Position numbers and translations under genes: made by a program. A stretch of 37,939 nucleotides of DNA, taken from NCBI GenBank assembly GCA_014695175.1, contig JACJNV010000101.1, forward strand, positions 1-37,939, given 5' to 3'. Positions 17,364 to 27,794 of this stretch are shown piece after piece. Position 1 is the first letter of the stretch. Each line of letters starts with the position of its first letter. The notes below the pieces were generated by a model. That model ran no database searches. It saw nothing but the letters and a program-made list of their open reading frames with translations, and was not told the origin of the DNA. This DNA is from Microcoleus sp. FACHB-DQ6 (GTDB lineage: Bacteria > Cyanobacteriota > Cyanobacteriia > Cyanobacteriales > Microcoleaceae).

Positions 17364-18152
17364 ATGATTTCTATCCAAAACCAAATTGTTTTCATTACAG
17401 GTGCGAGTAGCGGTATCGGAGCAGCCTGTGCCAAGATATTCGCCAAAGGAGGAGCCAAACTAATTTTAGCAGCCCGCCGCCTTGAAAAGCTCGATCGACT
17501 GGCAAAGGAACTTGTAGAAACAAAATCCATCGCATCGGCGAACGAGATTTATTTACTAGAATTGGACGTGCGCGATCGCCCGCAAGTGGAATCGGCGATA
17601 ACGGCGCTTCCCGATGCCTGGAAAAGCATCGATATTCTGATTAACAATGCGGGATTGAGCCGTGGTTTAGACAAACTGCACGAAGGCAACTTCCAAGATT
17701 GGGAAGAAATGATTGATACCAATGTTAAAGGCTTGCTTTACATGACTCGCGCGATCGTGCCGGGAATGGTAAGCCGAGGCCGCGGCCACGTAGTGAATAT
17801 CGGCTCAATAGCAGGCCGCCAAGCTTATCCGAAAGGTAATGTTTATTGCGCTTCCAAAGCAGCAGTGAGAGCTATTTCCGAAGGGTTGAAACAAGACCTT
17901 TTGGGAACGCCGGTGCGGGTGACGGAAATAGAGCCCGGTTTGGTAGAAACAGAATTTAGCAATGTCCGATTTCACGGCGATTCAGAAAAAGCAAAAAATG
18001 TCTATCAAGGATTAACACCTCTGACTGCGGACGATGTAGCCGATGTCGTGTATTTTTGTGCGACGCGATCGCCCCACGTCAATATTAGCGAAGTGTTGCT
18101 AGTTCCGACAGACCAAGCTAGTGCAACTCTGGTTCACCGAAAAGAGTTGTGA
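17364..18152 (+). CDS. Short-chain dehydrogenase/reductase, YdfG-like
   Basis: The 262-residue classical SDR has the nucleotide-binding GASSGIGA (residues 14-21), the NADP-preferring basic segment AARRLEKL, NNAG, the catalytic Ser in NIGSIAG and Tyr/Lys in YCASK. The later motifs EPGLVETEFSNVRFHGD and DDVADVVYFCATRSPHVNISEVLLVPTDQAS resemble the YdfG 3-hydroxy-acid (serine/allo-threonine) dehydrogenase subgroup. Substrate is inferred only. There is no SD; an STRR array lies directly upstream. Confidence 0.88.
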   Translation: MISIQNQIVFITGASSGIGAACAKIFAKGGAKLILAARRLEKLDRLAKELVETKSIASANEIYLLELDVRDRPQVESAITALPDAWKSIDILINNAGLSRGLDKLHEGNFQDWEEMIDTNVKGLLYMTRAIVPGMVSRGRGHVVNIGSIAGRQAYPKGNVYCASKAAVRAISEGLKQDLLGTPVRVTEIEPGLVETEFSNVRFHGDSEKAKNVYQGLTPLTADDVADVVYFCATRSPHVNISEVLLVPTDQASATLVHRKEL

Positions 18153-18735
18153 GCAGTCTGTAGTGAGACAAAATCCGACTTAAATAACCCTTTTATTTCT
18201 GAGTTTATATATGCTCAGACTTCGTTTGTTTAGGAAAAGTTCCCACCGAGGGTTAGCAGGGATTTATAACCAGGACTTGCTATAAATTGTGAAGCCAATA
18301 GTTCTGGATAGTTAAATAGTTTATGGTTGCCTCAGTATTTCTTTAAGATAAAAAAAATAAATAAATAATTTGCATTTTTTGACTAATTTCACATACAACC
18401 ATTCCGGACATCAGGATTGTAGCGAGTAAGTATCACCAGAGAGATAAAGGCTCTCGATAGATATTCCCCGATTCGAGATGACAGGCTATGTCCGATGTAA
18501 CAAATCCCACTCAACCCTTAAGCGTTGAACAGAACGCTGTCTTAATAGTTGGGTTAACAGGACGATCCAACAGACAGGCAACCACTTGACCGATCATCGA
18601 TCGGCCTGTCAATCAGTTGCGATTTCTAGGTTGATTTGCTTAAAAGCTTGATTGATTGCTTTCTTTAGCTGGTTGGTCATCTCGCTAGGGTGCAGATACT
18701 GCACATAAATCACTATCCTCAACAAAGGATTTACC
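18153..18735. other. Long leader region upstream of the small RTX gene
   Basis: No gene was found in 583 nt. The part 18500-18720 contains many partial inverted repeats (for example GATCATCGATCG near 18593, and related TTGATT motifs), and probably carries the promoter and a long 5' leader of the RTX gene. A weak hairpin CTGAG/CTCAG lies near 18209-18228. Confidence 0.4.
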
Positions 18736-19863
18736 ATGTCTCAAATCGTAATTCCTAGTCCACCACCCAGTACAGGCTCAGATGACTGTGATGGTTTGAT
18801 TATCATAGGCTCCAACGGTCAACCCAGGCCCACCACTAGACCCGGTATCCCCCAACTAACCCTCACTGCTGTGGACGACATTGCCTATGGCAGTAACCAA
18901 CATGAAGAATTGGCTGCTCTAGAAGGTAACGATCTAGTCGGTGGAGGCGGTGGCAGTGATGTCATCCAAGGCAACCAGGGAGAAGATACTCTCTCTGGGG
19001 GCGAGGACGATGATACTGTCATGGGCGGTAAAGGCAATGACATCGTTGAGGGCAATGCTGGCAATGATGTCCTTTACGGCGATCGCGGCAACGACATCCT
19101 CGACGGCGGCGACGGCAACGACTATATCGAAGGCAACCAGGGAAATGATTATGTTAGAGCAGGCGCTGGCAACGATACGGTGTTCGGCGGTAAATGCGAT
19201 GACGTTCTTTATGGCGACGACGGCGATGACATCCTTTCTGGCGATCGTGGCAATGACTTCCTCGACGGCGGTCAAGGCAACGATACCCTTTTTGGAGGCA
19301 AGGGCGAGGATGTCGCCGTCGGTGGCGATGGCAACGACTCTATCTTCGGCGGTAAAGGCGATGACTGGCTATTTGGCGGCGCTGGCAACGACTTCGTAAG
19401 TGGCAACTTAGGAAATGATACTGTCAGAGGCGGCGATGGCAACGATATGTTGTACGGCGGTAAAGGCAATGACATCGTTATGGGTGATGCTGGTAACGAC
19501 CTTGTTTCTGGCGACAGAGGAAATGACACCCTCACAGGTGGTGCGGGGGCGGATACCTTCCGCTTCGAGTTCCTCGGCATAGATAATATGGATACTCTTA
19601 CCGACTTTAATCCTACAGAAGATAAAATTCAGCTTGATAAAGCTGTGTTTAATGCTTTAATACCGGGCAATCTAACTGGCAACCAATTTATTACCGACCC
19701 CAATTTCAATCCCAACTCTCCTGGGGCTGCAGGCGCGGCTAATCTGATCTACAACCCGGTTGACGGTTCGCTGTACTACCGCAATCAAAACGGTCAAATA
19801 TCGATCGTGGCTCAAGTAGGTAATAACCTGAATCTTGGGTCGAATAACTTTGAAATAATTTAA
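18736..19863 (+). CDS. RTX calcium-binding protein, candidate surface or S-layer-type protein
   Basis: The 375-residue acidic protein has a short N-terminal part (about 1-58), then about 24 nonapeptide repeats of GGxGNDxUx type (about 59-275), and a C-terminal RTX-associated domain containing GADTFRF, DTLTDFNPTEDKIQLDKAVF and LIYNPVDGSLYYRNQNG, as in type I secreted proteins. No Sec signal is present. The start is supported by AAAGGA 6 nt upstream. Three genes for TPR-glycosyltransferases follow on the same strand; known RTX glycoproteins of gliding filaments (oscillin of Phormidium) make it a plausible glycosylation acceptor, but this is inference. Confidence 0.9.
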   Translation: MSQIVIPSPPPSTGSDDCDGLIIIGSNGQPRPTTRPGIPQLTLTAVDDIAYGSNQHEELAALEGNDLVGGGGGSDVIQGNQGEDTLSGGEDDDTVMGGKGNDIVEGNAGNDVLYGDRGNDILDGGDGNDYIEGNQGNDYVRAGAGNDTVFGGKCDDVLYGDDGDDILSGDRGNDFLDGGQGNDTLFGGKGEDVAVGGDGNDSIFGGKGDDWLFGGAGNDFVSGNLGNDTVRGGDGNDMLYGGKGNDIVMGDAGNDLVSGDRGNDTLTGGAGADTFRFEFLGIDNMDTLTDFNPTEDKIQLDKAVFNALIPGNLTGNQFITDPNFNPNSPGAAGAANLIYNPVDGSLYYRNQNGQISIVAQVGNNLNLGSNNFEII

Positions 19864-19927
19864 AGTTTATCCCGATTTAGGGTGGATCTATCATTAATAT
19901 AATTTAAACATTATCGGCTGGCTCAAA

Positions 19928-19945
19928 GCTGATAAAAAAATCAGC
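19928..19945. terminator. Weak hairpin after the small RTX gene
   Basis: GCTGAT (19928-19933) pairs with ATCAGC (19940-19945). No T-run follows, so it may instead be a processing or stability element. Confidence 0.25.
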
Positions 19946-20050
19946 GATCCGGGTTCAAAACTCAGAAAGCTTGTTAATAACTTGAGCCCCTGATGTCAGT
20001 TACGGCTAGCGGTTGCAATTTACCTTTTAAAATCACTAATTTAATTAACT

Positions 20051-23000
20051 ATGCTCAGCACCCAAGGGAAGGAACACAATTCCAATTTAGTAGAAGCTTT
20101 TGCCAAAATGGGTTTGCTGTGCGATCGCGCGGGAAAGATAGAAGATGCTGCTTTTCACTACCAGCAGGCACTGGCTCTCGGAAAAAACACCCCCGAATTG
20201 CAGCACAATTTGGGTAGAGTTCTGCAAGAGCAGGGGGATTTTACAGGGGCGATTGGCAGCTACAGGCAGGCACTGGCTGTCAATCCAGATGACGTTAAAG
20301 CTCACTACAATATCGGCGTTGCCGTTCACCAGCAACTCAGGATAGAAGCAGCGATTTACAGTTACCAGCAAGCGATATCTTGTTGGAAAAAAAGCTCTCA
20401 ACCAGCTCTTTTATCCTACGCGATAAATGCCTATAACAATTGGGGCTGCATTCTGATGCAGGAGGGCAAAGTTGACGAAGCAATTGTGGTTTTTAAAGCG
20501 GGAATAGCTGTGGCTCCGGATGATGCTGGTCTGTACAATAATTTAGGTATTGCTCAGTTACAACTGGGGAAGCCAGAGGAAGCGATCGCCCTTTGCCGCC
20601 GCGCGATCGAGTTGCAGCCAGAATTAGTCAAGGCCCGTTACAATTTGGGGAAAGCATTCCAAAGATTGGGGCTGCATGCTTTTGCAATAGAATGTTTTGA
20701 GTTAGTAATTAGCAAAGATCCCGATCTGGTTTCGGCATACGGCGATCGGGCTTTTTCTTTGATGGCACAAGGCAAATTAGCTGAGGCAATGCTATGTTGG
20801 CAAAAGGCAATTGCTCTGCAAAGCGAGTTTGTTGATGGTTTTTGCTGCCAAGTAGAGATGCGGTTGACTTCCGTACAAGAACTTAATGAACTCGATCGCT
20901 CTCAAATAGCCTGTGTCCGATTTCTGAAGCAACTTCAACGAAAAGACGGCTCGGGTTGCGCCATTTCTAGTCTTGCTAACAATCTGCTTCATCCTTCATC
21001 ATTGCTCCTCGATTTAGCAGAGACTTACATCCATTTGGGAAACGCCTTATTCGAGTACGGCGGGTACGAACAAGCGGAAAGCTATTATCAAAAAGCTTTA
21101 CAAATTCAACCTAAGAATGCGGATATTTACTTGCGGCTGGCTGATTGCTTGAGTCAGCAAAAACGATTTTCGGCAGCGATTGTAGTTTACCACATGGTGC
21201 TGGTAATGGCGGGCGATCGCTCGGATGTTTCCGAACAGTTGCAGGCTGTATTGAAAAAACAGCAGGAGTTGATTCATTCTCCCGTAGCCCGCCAAGGGTT
21301 TCAACCCCTGTCGGACTCTGATGTTGAAACAATTAATCACCCATCCCTTATTGACGGGAATCAAAAGCAAAAATCGGAATGTCAGGGCTTAGATTGTCAG
21401 CGGTGTCTCAAGCGGATTTTCAGGCAGTTTGAGCCTGTGCATTTAGGTAATGGCGTATATTCTTGTACCCAGCAGGGAGAGACTGCTTTTGAGTCGCCGG
21501 AAACGTTTGTTACTTCGCTCCCAAACGGGCGGGCTTGGATTGTACCGCAGAAAAATTCTTGGATGATTTGCAATGCTATTGCTATTATCGATTCTGGCGA
21601 TCGGCTTTTACCCGAACTTTCCCGCCAATATCCGGGAGAGTTGCCGGGATGCGAAAATCAACATTCTACTCAGCACAGGTTTCTAAATTTAAAACCGGAA
21701 GAATTGCCACCTTTAGAAAAGATAGACGGTACGGTGGCGGTATTGGCTGGACTTTCGGGCAATGTCTATTTTCACTGGATGGTGGATATTTTGCCCCGCA
21801 TACAAGTTCTGCAGGATTGGGGGATAAATCTGGAAGAGATAGATCGGTTTTTGGTTAATAGCTGCCAGCAGCCTTTTCAGCGAGAAACCCTGAAAGCATT
21901 AGGAATTCCTGAATATAAAATTATAGAGAGCGATCGCCATCCTTATATTCAAGCCAAACAATTAATTGTTCCCTCTTTTTCCGGATATTTGGGCTGGCTG
22001 TCGCCGCAGGGGCTTGAGTTTTTGAGACGAGTTTTTTTAAATCAAAAATTTCAAAAGCTCTGTAGTGCGAACATTTTTCTCCCTAAAGGTACACAGCTAA
22101 GCGAGCCAGACGATCGCAAATATCTTTATCCAGAACGCATCTATGTCAGCCGCAGCAAATCCAGCTATCGCCGAGTCATCAATGAAGAACAGGTAATCGA
22201 ATTTTTAAGCAGATTTGGCTTTGTCTCAGTGCTACTAGAATCTATGACTTTGGAGGAGCAAATAGCCTTATTTTCTCGTGCAAAAGCTATCGTAGCGCCT
22301 CACGGCAGCGGTCTAACAAATATTATCTTTTGTGGTGCAGGAACAAAAGTAATTGAGCTAGTCTCTCCCAATTATATCAGGCAATACTATTGGGCGATCT
22401 CTCAGCAGCTAAATTTTCCACATTATTATGTAATAGGAGAAAGTTTTAATTGTTACCCAATTCGACAGTTAATGTATCAAAACCCATTGACTGAAGATAT
22501 TTTAGTTAATTTGAACTCTCTCCAAAAAATCCTGGAAGCAACTAATCTCTTTACTTCAAAAAATACCCCCAATTTAATTTTTCTTGAAAACCCTAAAAAA
22601 ACTACCCCAATCATGAATCAAGAATCAGCAGATTATTTCCACAAAAGGGCAGAATTTTATTTAGAACAAGGCAAGTTAAGCGATGCTGTAGCTGCTTGCG
22701 AGCAAGCCCTGAAGCAGAAACCTGATTTTGCACCAGCTTACAAAACCTTGGGCAATATCAGTCAAGTACAAGGTAACTTAGCCAAAGCAAAGGATTGGTA
22801 CGTGAAAGCTCTGGAAATTCAGCCTGACTTTGCAGAGGTTTATACTAATCTTGCTACTCTGTACACCCAAGAGAAAAATTGGGAGCGGGCTTTAATCTGT
22901 TACCAAAAAGCCAATTCTGCTCCAATGAAAGAGCCAACGACTAATAGCCTTCAAGGTGTTTTAGCCTTCAAAGCTGACGATATAGAAGTCTACATTCAAG

Positions 23001-25684
23001 GTGCCGAAGCATTTTATAGTCAAAGGAAATTCGAGCAGGCGGCGGCGGCTTGCCAGCGAGTTATCCAAGTTAAACCGGATGCGAGGGCTTATAAAATTTG
23101 GGGTAATGCTAGGCAAGCTCAAGGCAAGGTAGAGGAGGCGAAAAATTGCTACGCTAAGGCGATTGAACTCGATCCTGATTTTGCTGAAGCTTATACTAAT
23201 TTGGGGACGCTTTACGCTCAGGAGCAGCAGTGGCAATCTGCGATCGCATTTTACCAAAAAGCGATCGGCCTGCAACCCAATTTAGCATCAACTTACCGAA
23301 ATTTAGCTCGCGTGTGGACGCAAATGGGGCAGCTATCGGAGGCTGACGAGTGCTGGTTTAAAGCGTATTCTCTGGAACCTGCCAAGGCAACTCCTGAAGA
23401 ACACATTCATCTAGGCGATAACTTTTTGAGGCAGAATCAGGTAACGCAGGCTATACGCTGCTACTGCCATGCTATCGAGTTAAACCCCAATTCAAACGAA
23501 GCTTACCAACAGTTAGGAAATGCTCTCAAAGCTCAAAAAAAGGTGCAGGAAGAAGTAGCTAGTTATCGAAAGATAATGGAACGACCTCCTAACATTTTTG
23601 GGGATTTGTTCAAGACAGTAGTTGTGAGTTTGAATCCAAAATCTGAGTTACCTCAGAATCCCCAAACATCTACTTTGCAGGCCAATGTTGCAGCTAATTC
23701 CCTGCAACTCGATTCTGCAATCTCCGCTGAAAAACCTCGCGTACAGTTGCAGCAGCCGACAACAATTCCTGCTGTACCGCAACAGTTAAATACGATCGCC
23801 ATTTCGGAAAATTCTGCACCTGTTACTCAAAACTCGGCTGAGGTTTTGTCGGCTGTGACAGTTGTTGATAGCGGTTTTACGGCCGATTTTCGGCAACCAG
23901 AAACTGCTGATGACTCCATTCAGCGGGCAGAATCTTATTACGCTCAAAAACAATTCGAGCCGGCTATTGCTGAGTGCAAGCGAGCTATTGAAATCAAACC
24001 AGATGCGGTGGCTGCTTACAAACTGTGGGGCAAGATTTTGCAAGTGCAAGGGAATACAGGAGCTGCGATCGAGTGCTATAAAAAAGCCGTCCAAATTAAT
24101 TCTAACGAGGCAGATATTTACGTAAATCTTGGCACTTTGTATGCTATGGGAAAACAGCTATCGCCGGCAATTGCTTGCTACCAAAGAGCGATTGCTATTC
24201 AACCGAATTTAGCACCAGCTTACCGGAATTTGGCTAGGGTGTGGAGGCAGCAGGGAAAACAGGAAGAGGCGAACGAGTGCTGGTACGAAGCTTATTCTTT
24301 GGAACCGGAAAAGGTATCGCCCGAGCAGCATTTTAAATTGGGCAATCTTTTGTTTAAGCAAGGTCAAATTACTTATGCGATTGCGTGTTACCGCCGCGCG
24401 ATCGAGTTAAATCCAAACTTAACTGCTGCTTACCAAAATCTGGCGATAGCGTTAAAAAAGCAAGGAAAATTACATGAAGCTGCTGTCTGTTTGGAGAAAG
24501 CTGCGGCACTTAACAACAGCGGTTTGGTAGCCGACCATCTAGCAAGTGATACTGTTGCCCCTGCGACGCGGGTAAAGGGCGATCGAAACACTCACAAACC
24601 TGCTGCCGCTGTGGAGGTTGGGGATGCGATCGCTTCTGCGGCACCAGCAAACAATCTGAATAACAGTCATTCAAAATCTGCCGAAAGTTTAACATTATCT
24701 GCACTTGATAGCGCTAGTAGTAACAGTGGCAAACCTGTGGCGATCGTCAATTCTGTCAGTGCAGAAACATACATCAAAAAGGCAGAATCTTATTATGATC
24801 AGGGGAAATTTGAAGAGGCGATCGCGGAGTGCAAGCGAGCTATTGAAATCAAACCGGAGGCGGCGGTTGCTTACAAGATTGCGGGGAATGCTACCCAAGC
24901 AATGGGCAAGGTAGATGCGGCTCGGTATTGGTACGCTCAAGCTTTGGAAATAGCTCCAAATTTTGCTGAAATTCATGCCAACTTAGGCAGCCTTTACGCT
25001 CAGCAGAAACAGTGGCCAAAGTCAATAGCTTGTTACCAAGAAGCAATTAAAATTAAACCAAATTTAGCCGCGGCTTACCGGAATTTAGCGAGGGTATTTG
25101 TGCAGTCCGGTCAGCCGCAAGCAGGGGCAGAATGCTGGTATGAAGCTCTCACTCTCGATATCAATTGGGCCAAGCCTGATGAACACTTTACTCTGGGCAA
25201 TACTTTGTTAGAACTGGGTCAGTTGGAGCGGGCTATTTCGTGTTACCGGCGGGCGATTCAGTTGCAGCCGAGTTATGCGGATGCTTATCACAATTTAGGG
25301 GAGGCTTTGAGCGTTATGGGACAGTGCGAAGAGGCGATCGCGGCTTACCAAAAAGCGATCGATCTGAACCCAAGTTTCGATGCACCTCATTACGGTTTGG
25401 GGAAAGCTTGGGCAAGTCTCGATCGGCGCGAAGAGGCGATCGCCTGTTATCGGAGGGCGATCGAGTTAAACCCCAATTTGGTTCAAGCTTATCAAAGTTT
25501 GGGCGATGTTTTGGACAGTTGGGGTCAGTTGGATGAGGCGATCGGATGTTATGAAAAAACCATTGAATTGAAACCGGACATCTGGGAGGTGCACCAAAAG
25601 TTAGGGGATGCTTTGCAAGAAAAAGGCGACATTGATGAGGCGATAGAGGCTTACAATCGCGCTATTGAACTAGCAAAAGTTTAG
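20051..25684 (+). CDS. TPR-GT61-TPR giant protein (1877 residues)
   Basis: The protein begins with TPR repeats (about 1-420), then a Cys-rich motif (C444-x4-C449-x2-C452) and a GT61/DUF563-like glycosyltransferase (about 480-830). Visible GT61 signs are NVYFHWMVDILPR (His575), the YVSR segment and APHGSGLTNIIFC (His751). A Met at 855 opens a second part, MNQESADYFHKRAEFYLEQGK, identical in style to starts of independent TPR proteins. Three related TPR supermodules follow (about 857-1180, 1290-1487, 1573-1877), separated by Ser/Ala/Pro-rich linkers and marked by AYRNLARV and ECWY motifs. No signal peptide or membrane helix is seen, so it is probably cytoplasmic. ATG 20051 has no strong SD. Acceptor and sugar are unknown. 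Confidence 0.88.
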   Translation: MLSTQGKEHNSNLVEAFAKMGLLCDRAGKIEDAAFHYQQALALGKNTPELQHNLGRVLQEQGDFTGAIGSYRQALAVNPDDVKAHYNIGVAVHQQLRIEAAIYSYQQAISCWKKSSQPALLSYAINAYNNWGCILMQEGKVDEAIVVFKAGIAVAPDDAGLYNNLGIAQLQLGKPEEAIALCRRAIELQPELVKARYNLGKAFQRLGLHAFAIECFELVISKDPDLVSAYGDRAFSLMAQGKLAEAMLCWQKAIALQSEFVDGFCCQVEMRLTSVQELNELDRSQIACVRFLKQLQRKDGSGCAISSLANNLLHPSSLLLDLAETYIHLGNALFEYGGYEQAESYYQKALQIQPKNADIYLRLADCLSQQKRFSAAIVVYHMVLVMAGDRSDVSEQLQAVLKKQQELIHSPVARQGFQPLSDSDVETINHPSLIDGNQKQKSECQGLDCQRCLKRIFRQFEPVHLGNGVYSCTQQGETAFESPETFVTSLPNGRAWIVPQKNSWMICNAIAIIDSGDRLLPELSRQYPGELPGCENQHSTQHRFLNLKPEELPPLEKIDGTVAVLAGLSGNVYFHWMVDILPRIQVLQDWGINLEEIDRFLVNSCQQPFQRETLKALGIPEYKIIESDRHPYIQAKQLIVPSFSGYLGWLSPQGLEFLRRVFLNQKFQKLCSANIFLPKGTQLSEPDDRKYLYPERIYVSRSKSSYRRVINEEQVIEFLSRFGFVSVLLESMTLEEQIALFSRAKAIVAPHGSGLTNIIFCGAGTKVIELVSPNYIRQYYWAISQQLNFPHYYVIGESFNCYPIRQLMYQNPLTEDILVNLNSLQKILEATNLFTSKNTPNLIFLENPKKTTPIMNQESADYFHKRAEFYLEQGKLSDAVAACEQALKQKPDFAPAYKTLGNISQVQGNLAKAKDWYVKALEIQPDFAEVYTNLATLYTQEKNWERALICYQKANSAPMKEPTTNSLQGVLAFKADDIEVYIQGAEAFYSQRKFEQAAAACQRVIQVKPDARAYKIWGNARQAQGKVEEAKNCYAKAIELDPDFAEAYTNLGTLYAQEQQWQSAIAFYQKAIGLQPNLASTYRNLARVWTQMGQLSEADECWFKAYSLEPAKATPEEHIHLGDNFLRQNQVTQAIRCYCHAIELNPNSNEAYQQLGNALKAQKKVQEEVASYRKIMERPPNIFGDLFKTVVVSLNPKSELPQNPQTSTLQANVAANSLQLDSAISAEKPRVQLQQPTTIPAVPQQLNTIAISENSAPVTQNSAEVLSAVTVVDSGFTADFRQPETADDSIQRAESYYAQKQFEPAIAECKRAIEIKPDAVAAYKLWGKILQVQGNTGAAIECYKKAVQINSNEADIYVNLGTLYAMGKQLSPAIACYQRAIAIQPNLAPAYRNLARVWRQQGKQEEANECWYEAYSLEPEKVSPEQHFKLGNLLFKQGQITYAIACYRRAIELNPNLTAAYQNLAIALKKQGKLHEAAVCLEKAAALNNSGLVADHLASDTVAPATRVKGDRNTHKPAAAVEVGDAIASAAPANNLNNSHSKSAESLTLSALDSASSNSGKPVAIVNSVSAETYIKKAESYYDQGKFEEAIAECKRAIEIKPEAAVAYKIAGNATQAMGKVDAARYWYAQALEIAPNFAEIHANLGSLYAQQKQWPKSIACYQEAIKIKPNLAAAYRNLARVFVQSGQPQAGAECWYEALTLDINWAKPDEHFTLGNTLLELGQLERAISCYRRAIQLQPSYADAYHNLGEALSVMGQCEEAIAAYQKAIDLNPSFDAPHYGLGKAWASLDRREEAIACYRRAIELNPNLVQAYQSLGDVLDSWGQLDEAIGCYEKTIELKPDIWEVHQKLGDALQEKGDIDEAIEAYNRAIELAKV

Positions 25685-25764
25685 CAATTTTCCGGATACC
25701 TCGCTAGGTAGATGAAAAATAAATTCAACTGATTCAAGGATCTCAAGTTACACAGGTAAAGCGT

Positions 25765-27762
25765 ATGAGCAGCCAATCCAACATCATTGCCTTCCCAGTA
25801 AAAAACTCTTCAGATTTATCCGTATTATCGCACCAAGAACCTCCGGATTTTTGGCCTCCAAAAGTGGTTTTGTCAAAAAGGGCGGTCTCGGAATCTGGGG
25901 AACAGGATAGAAAGCAAAACAAGCATTCTGACCAAAGTGTGGGTGCTAACTTCAATGCTGCCAAACCTCACTACAGCTTAGGTAAGGCTTTGGCTAAAAA
26001 GGGGGAATGGGAAAAAGCTATTTCTTCCTATCAAAAAGCCTTAAATGTAGATTCTAACTCAGCCGAAATTTATCACTATTTGGGGGAGGCTCTTGTTAAA
26101 AATGGTGATTTGGAGGAAGCCGTAAGAGTTTATCAAAAAGCTATCGAACTTCAGCCTAATCTGTGGGAAGTTCACCACAATTTAGGGGATATGTGGCAAG
26201 GACAAGGAAGGTTAGAGGAGGCGATCGCTGCATATCGTCTGGCGATCGAATTTAACCCAGACTTTTCTTGGTCGCACAATAATTTAGGGGATAGTCTGAT
26301 TAAGCAGGAGAAGTGGGAAGAGGCGACGGTGGCGTATGGAAAGGCGATCGAGCTAAATCCCGACTTCCATTGGTCTTACTATAATTTGGGCGAAGCTTTG
26401 GTGAAGTTGCAGAGATGGGAGGAGGCCGTTGTTGCTTATCGGCGTGCAATTCAGTTAAAGTCAGATCTGCCATTCGTGTATGAAAAGTTGGGGGATGCGC
26501 TGCGAAATCACAGCCCATTATCTGCAAAAGAAGCTATTAGTTATTACAATCAAGCTATTCAAGAAAATCCCGATAATATCAAGCTCTATCACAAGGCTCT
26601 GGATGTTAACCCAAAAGATCCGAAACTCTATTTGGGCTTGGGTAATGCTTTGATTAAACAAGGCCAAAGGGATGGAGCGATCGTATTTTATCAAATGGGG
26701 CTGCAACTTAAGCCTGATGACTTTGAAATTTATTTGCAGCTATGGAAAGCCATGCTCCAGATTAATGATGGCTTTGAAGATGTCGCTGTACAGTCGCAAG
26801 CGGATTTGATTGATTTTTGTGAAGAACAGAAGGTTAATAATAAATATTCACAAATTCCCTTGTCATTTAAATTTTCGCCTGTCTCAAAATCTACAGTTGA
26901 TCGAGTTGATATTGTTCTCTGCGTTCACAATGCTTTCGAGGATGTAAAAGAGTGTCTGACTTCCATTAGATTACACACAAAGGTTGACTATCGCTTGCTG
27001 ATTGTAGATGACGGTTCTCAAGCAGAAACTAGAGACTTTCTTAAGTCGTGGGTTCAAGAGCATTCTGTAGCCACTTTGTTTAGAAATGAGACGGCTGGCG
27101 GTTATACCAAAGCAGCTAACATTGGTCTGCGCGCCAGCAAGGGTGACTACATTATTTTATTAAACAGTGACACAATTGTTACTCCTGGGTGGCTTGAAAA
27201 ATTAATTGAATGTGCTAATTCTCGAAAAAATATTGGCATAGTTGGACCTCTGTCCAATTGTGCATCTTGGCAATCTATTCCGGAAATATTTGACAAAAAC
27301 GGTGGCTGGATGATTAACAATATTCCTGAAGGATACTCCCTGGAAAGCCTGAGTGATATAGTGGCTAATGTTTCCGACAAAGCATTTCCTTGTGTGAATT
27401 TTGTTAATGGTTTTTGTTACATGATTAAGAGAGCTGTAATCGATGCCATAGGTTGCCTGGATGAAGAAAGCTTTCCCTACGGTTATGGAGAAGAGAATGA
27501 TTTTTCAATTCGAGCTCGCAAAGCTGGGTTCAAACTCGCAATAGCCGATCATGCCTACGTCTATCACTCTAAATCTAAAAGTTTCGGACACGAACGCCGT
27601 CAAGAGCTTTCTAAACAAGGTTCGGCCGCCTTCAAATCCAAGCATCCTGATATTAATGTCAAAGCTTTGACAGAGGAAATTAAAAATAATCAAGCTCTCG
27701 AACGTTTGCGTCTTAAACTACGCGAACATATCGTGCCACTAGGAATCACTACTAATAATTAG
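25765..27762 (+). CDS. TPR protein with C-terminal GT2-family glycosyltransferase
   Basis: The 665-residue protein has an N-terminal region of about 60 residues without clear repeats, six to eight TPR units (about 65-330), and a GT-A fold glycosyltransferase domain (about 385-640). GT2 motifs are DIVLCVHNAFEDVKECL, IVDDGS (Asp415-Asp416), AGGYTKAANIGL, LLNSDTIVTPGW with the metal-binding Asp469, FVNGFCYMIKR and GYGEENDFSIRARKAGF. It starts 80 nt after the TPR-GT61 gene. No membrane segment is seen. Nucleotide-sugar donor is unknown. Confidence 0.9.
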   Translation: MSSQSNIIAFPVKNSSDLSVLSHQEPPDFWPPKVVLSKRAVSESGEQDRKQNKHSDQSVGANFNAAKPHYSLGKALAKKGEWEKAISSYQKALNVDSNSAEIYHYLGEALVKNGDLEEAVRVYQKAIELQPNLWEVHHNLGDMWQGQGRLEEAIAAYRLAIEFNPDFSWSHNNLGDSLIKQEKWEEATVAYGKAIELNPDFHWSYYNLGEALVKLQRWEEAVVAYRRAIQLKSDLPFVYEKLGDALRNHSPLSAKEAISYYNQAIQENPDNIKLYHKALDVNPKDPKLYLGLGNALIKQGQRDGAIVFYQMGLQLKPDDFEIYLQLWKAMLQINDGFEDVAVQSQADLIDFCEEQKVNNKYSQIPLSFKFSPVSKSTVDRVDIVLCVHNAFEDVKECLTSIRLHTKVDYRLLIVDDGSQAETRDFLKSWVQEHSVATLFRNETAGGYTKAANIGLRASKGDYIILLNSDTIVTPGWLEKLIECANSRKNIGIVGPLSNCASWQSIPEIFDKNGGWMINNIPEGYSLESLSDIVANVSDKAFPCVNFVNGFCYMIKRAVIDAIGCLDEESFPYGYGEENDFSIRARKAGFKLAIADHAYVYHSKSKSFGHERRQELSKQGSAAFKSKHPDINVKALTEEIKNNQALERLRLKLREHIVPLGITTNN

Positions 27763-27794
27763 CGCTAAAAACAAGATCGAACAGAGGTTTGTAT

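Noticed and set aside
19272-19580. Minus-strand frame inside the small RTX gene
   Set aside because: A shadow of the RTX codons, rich in Ser/Pro, as opposite the large RTX gene.
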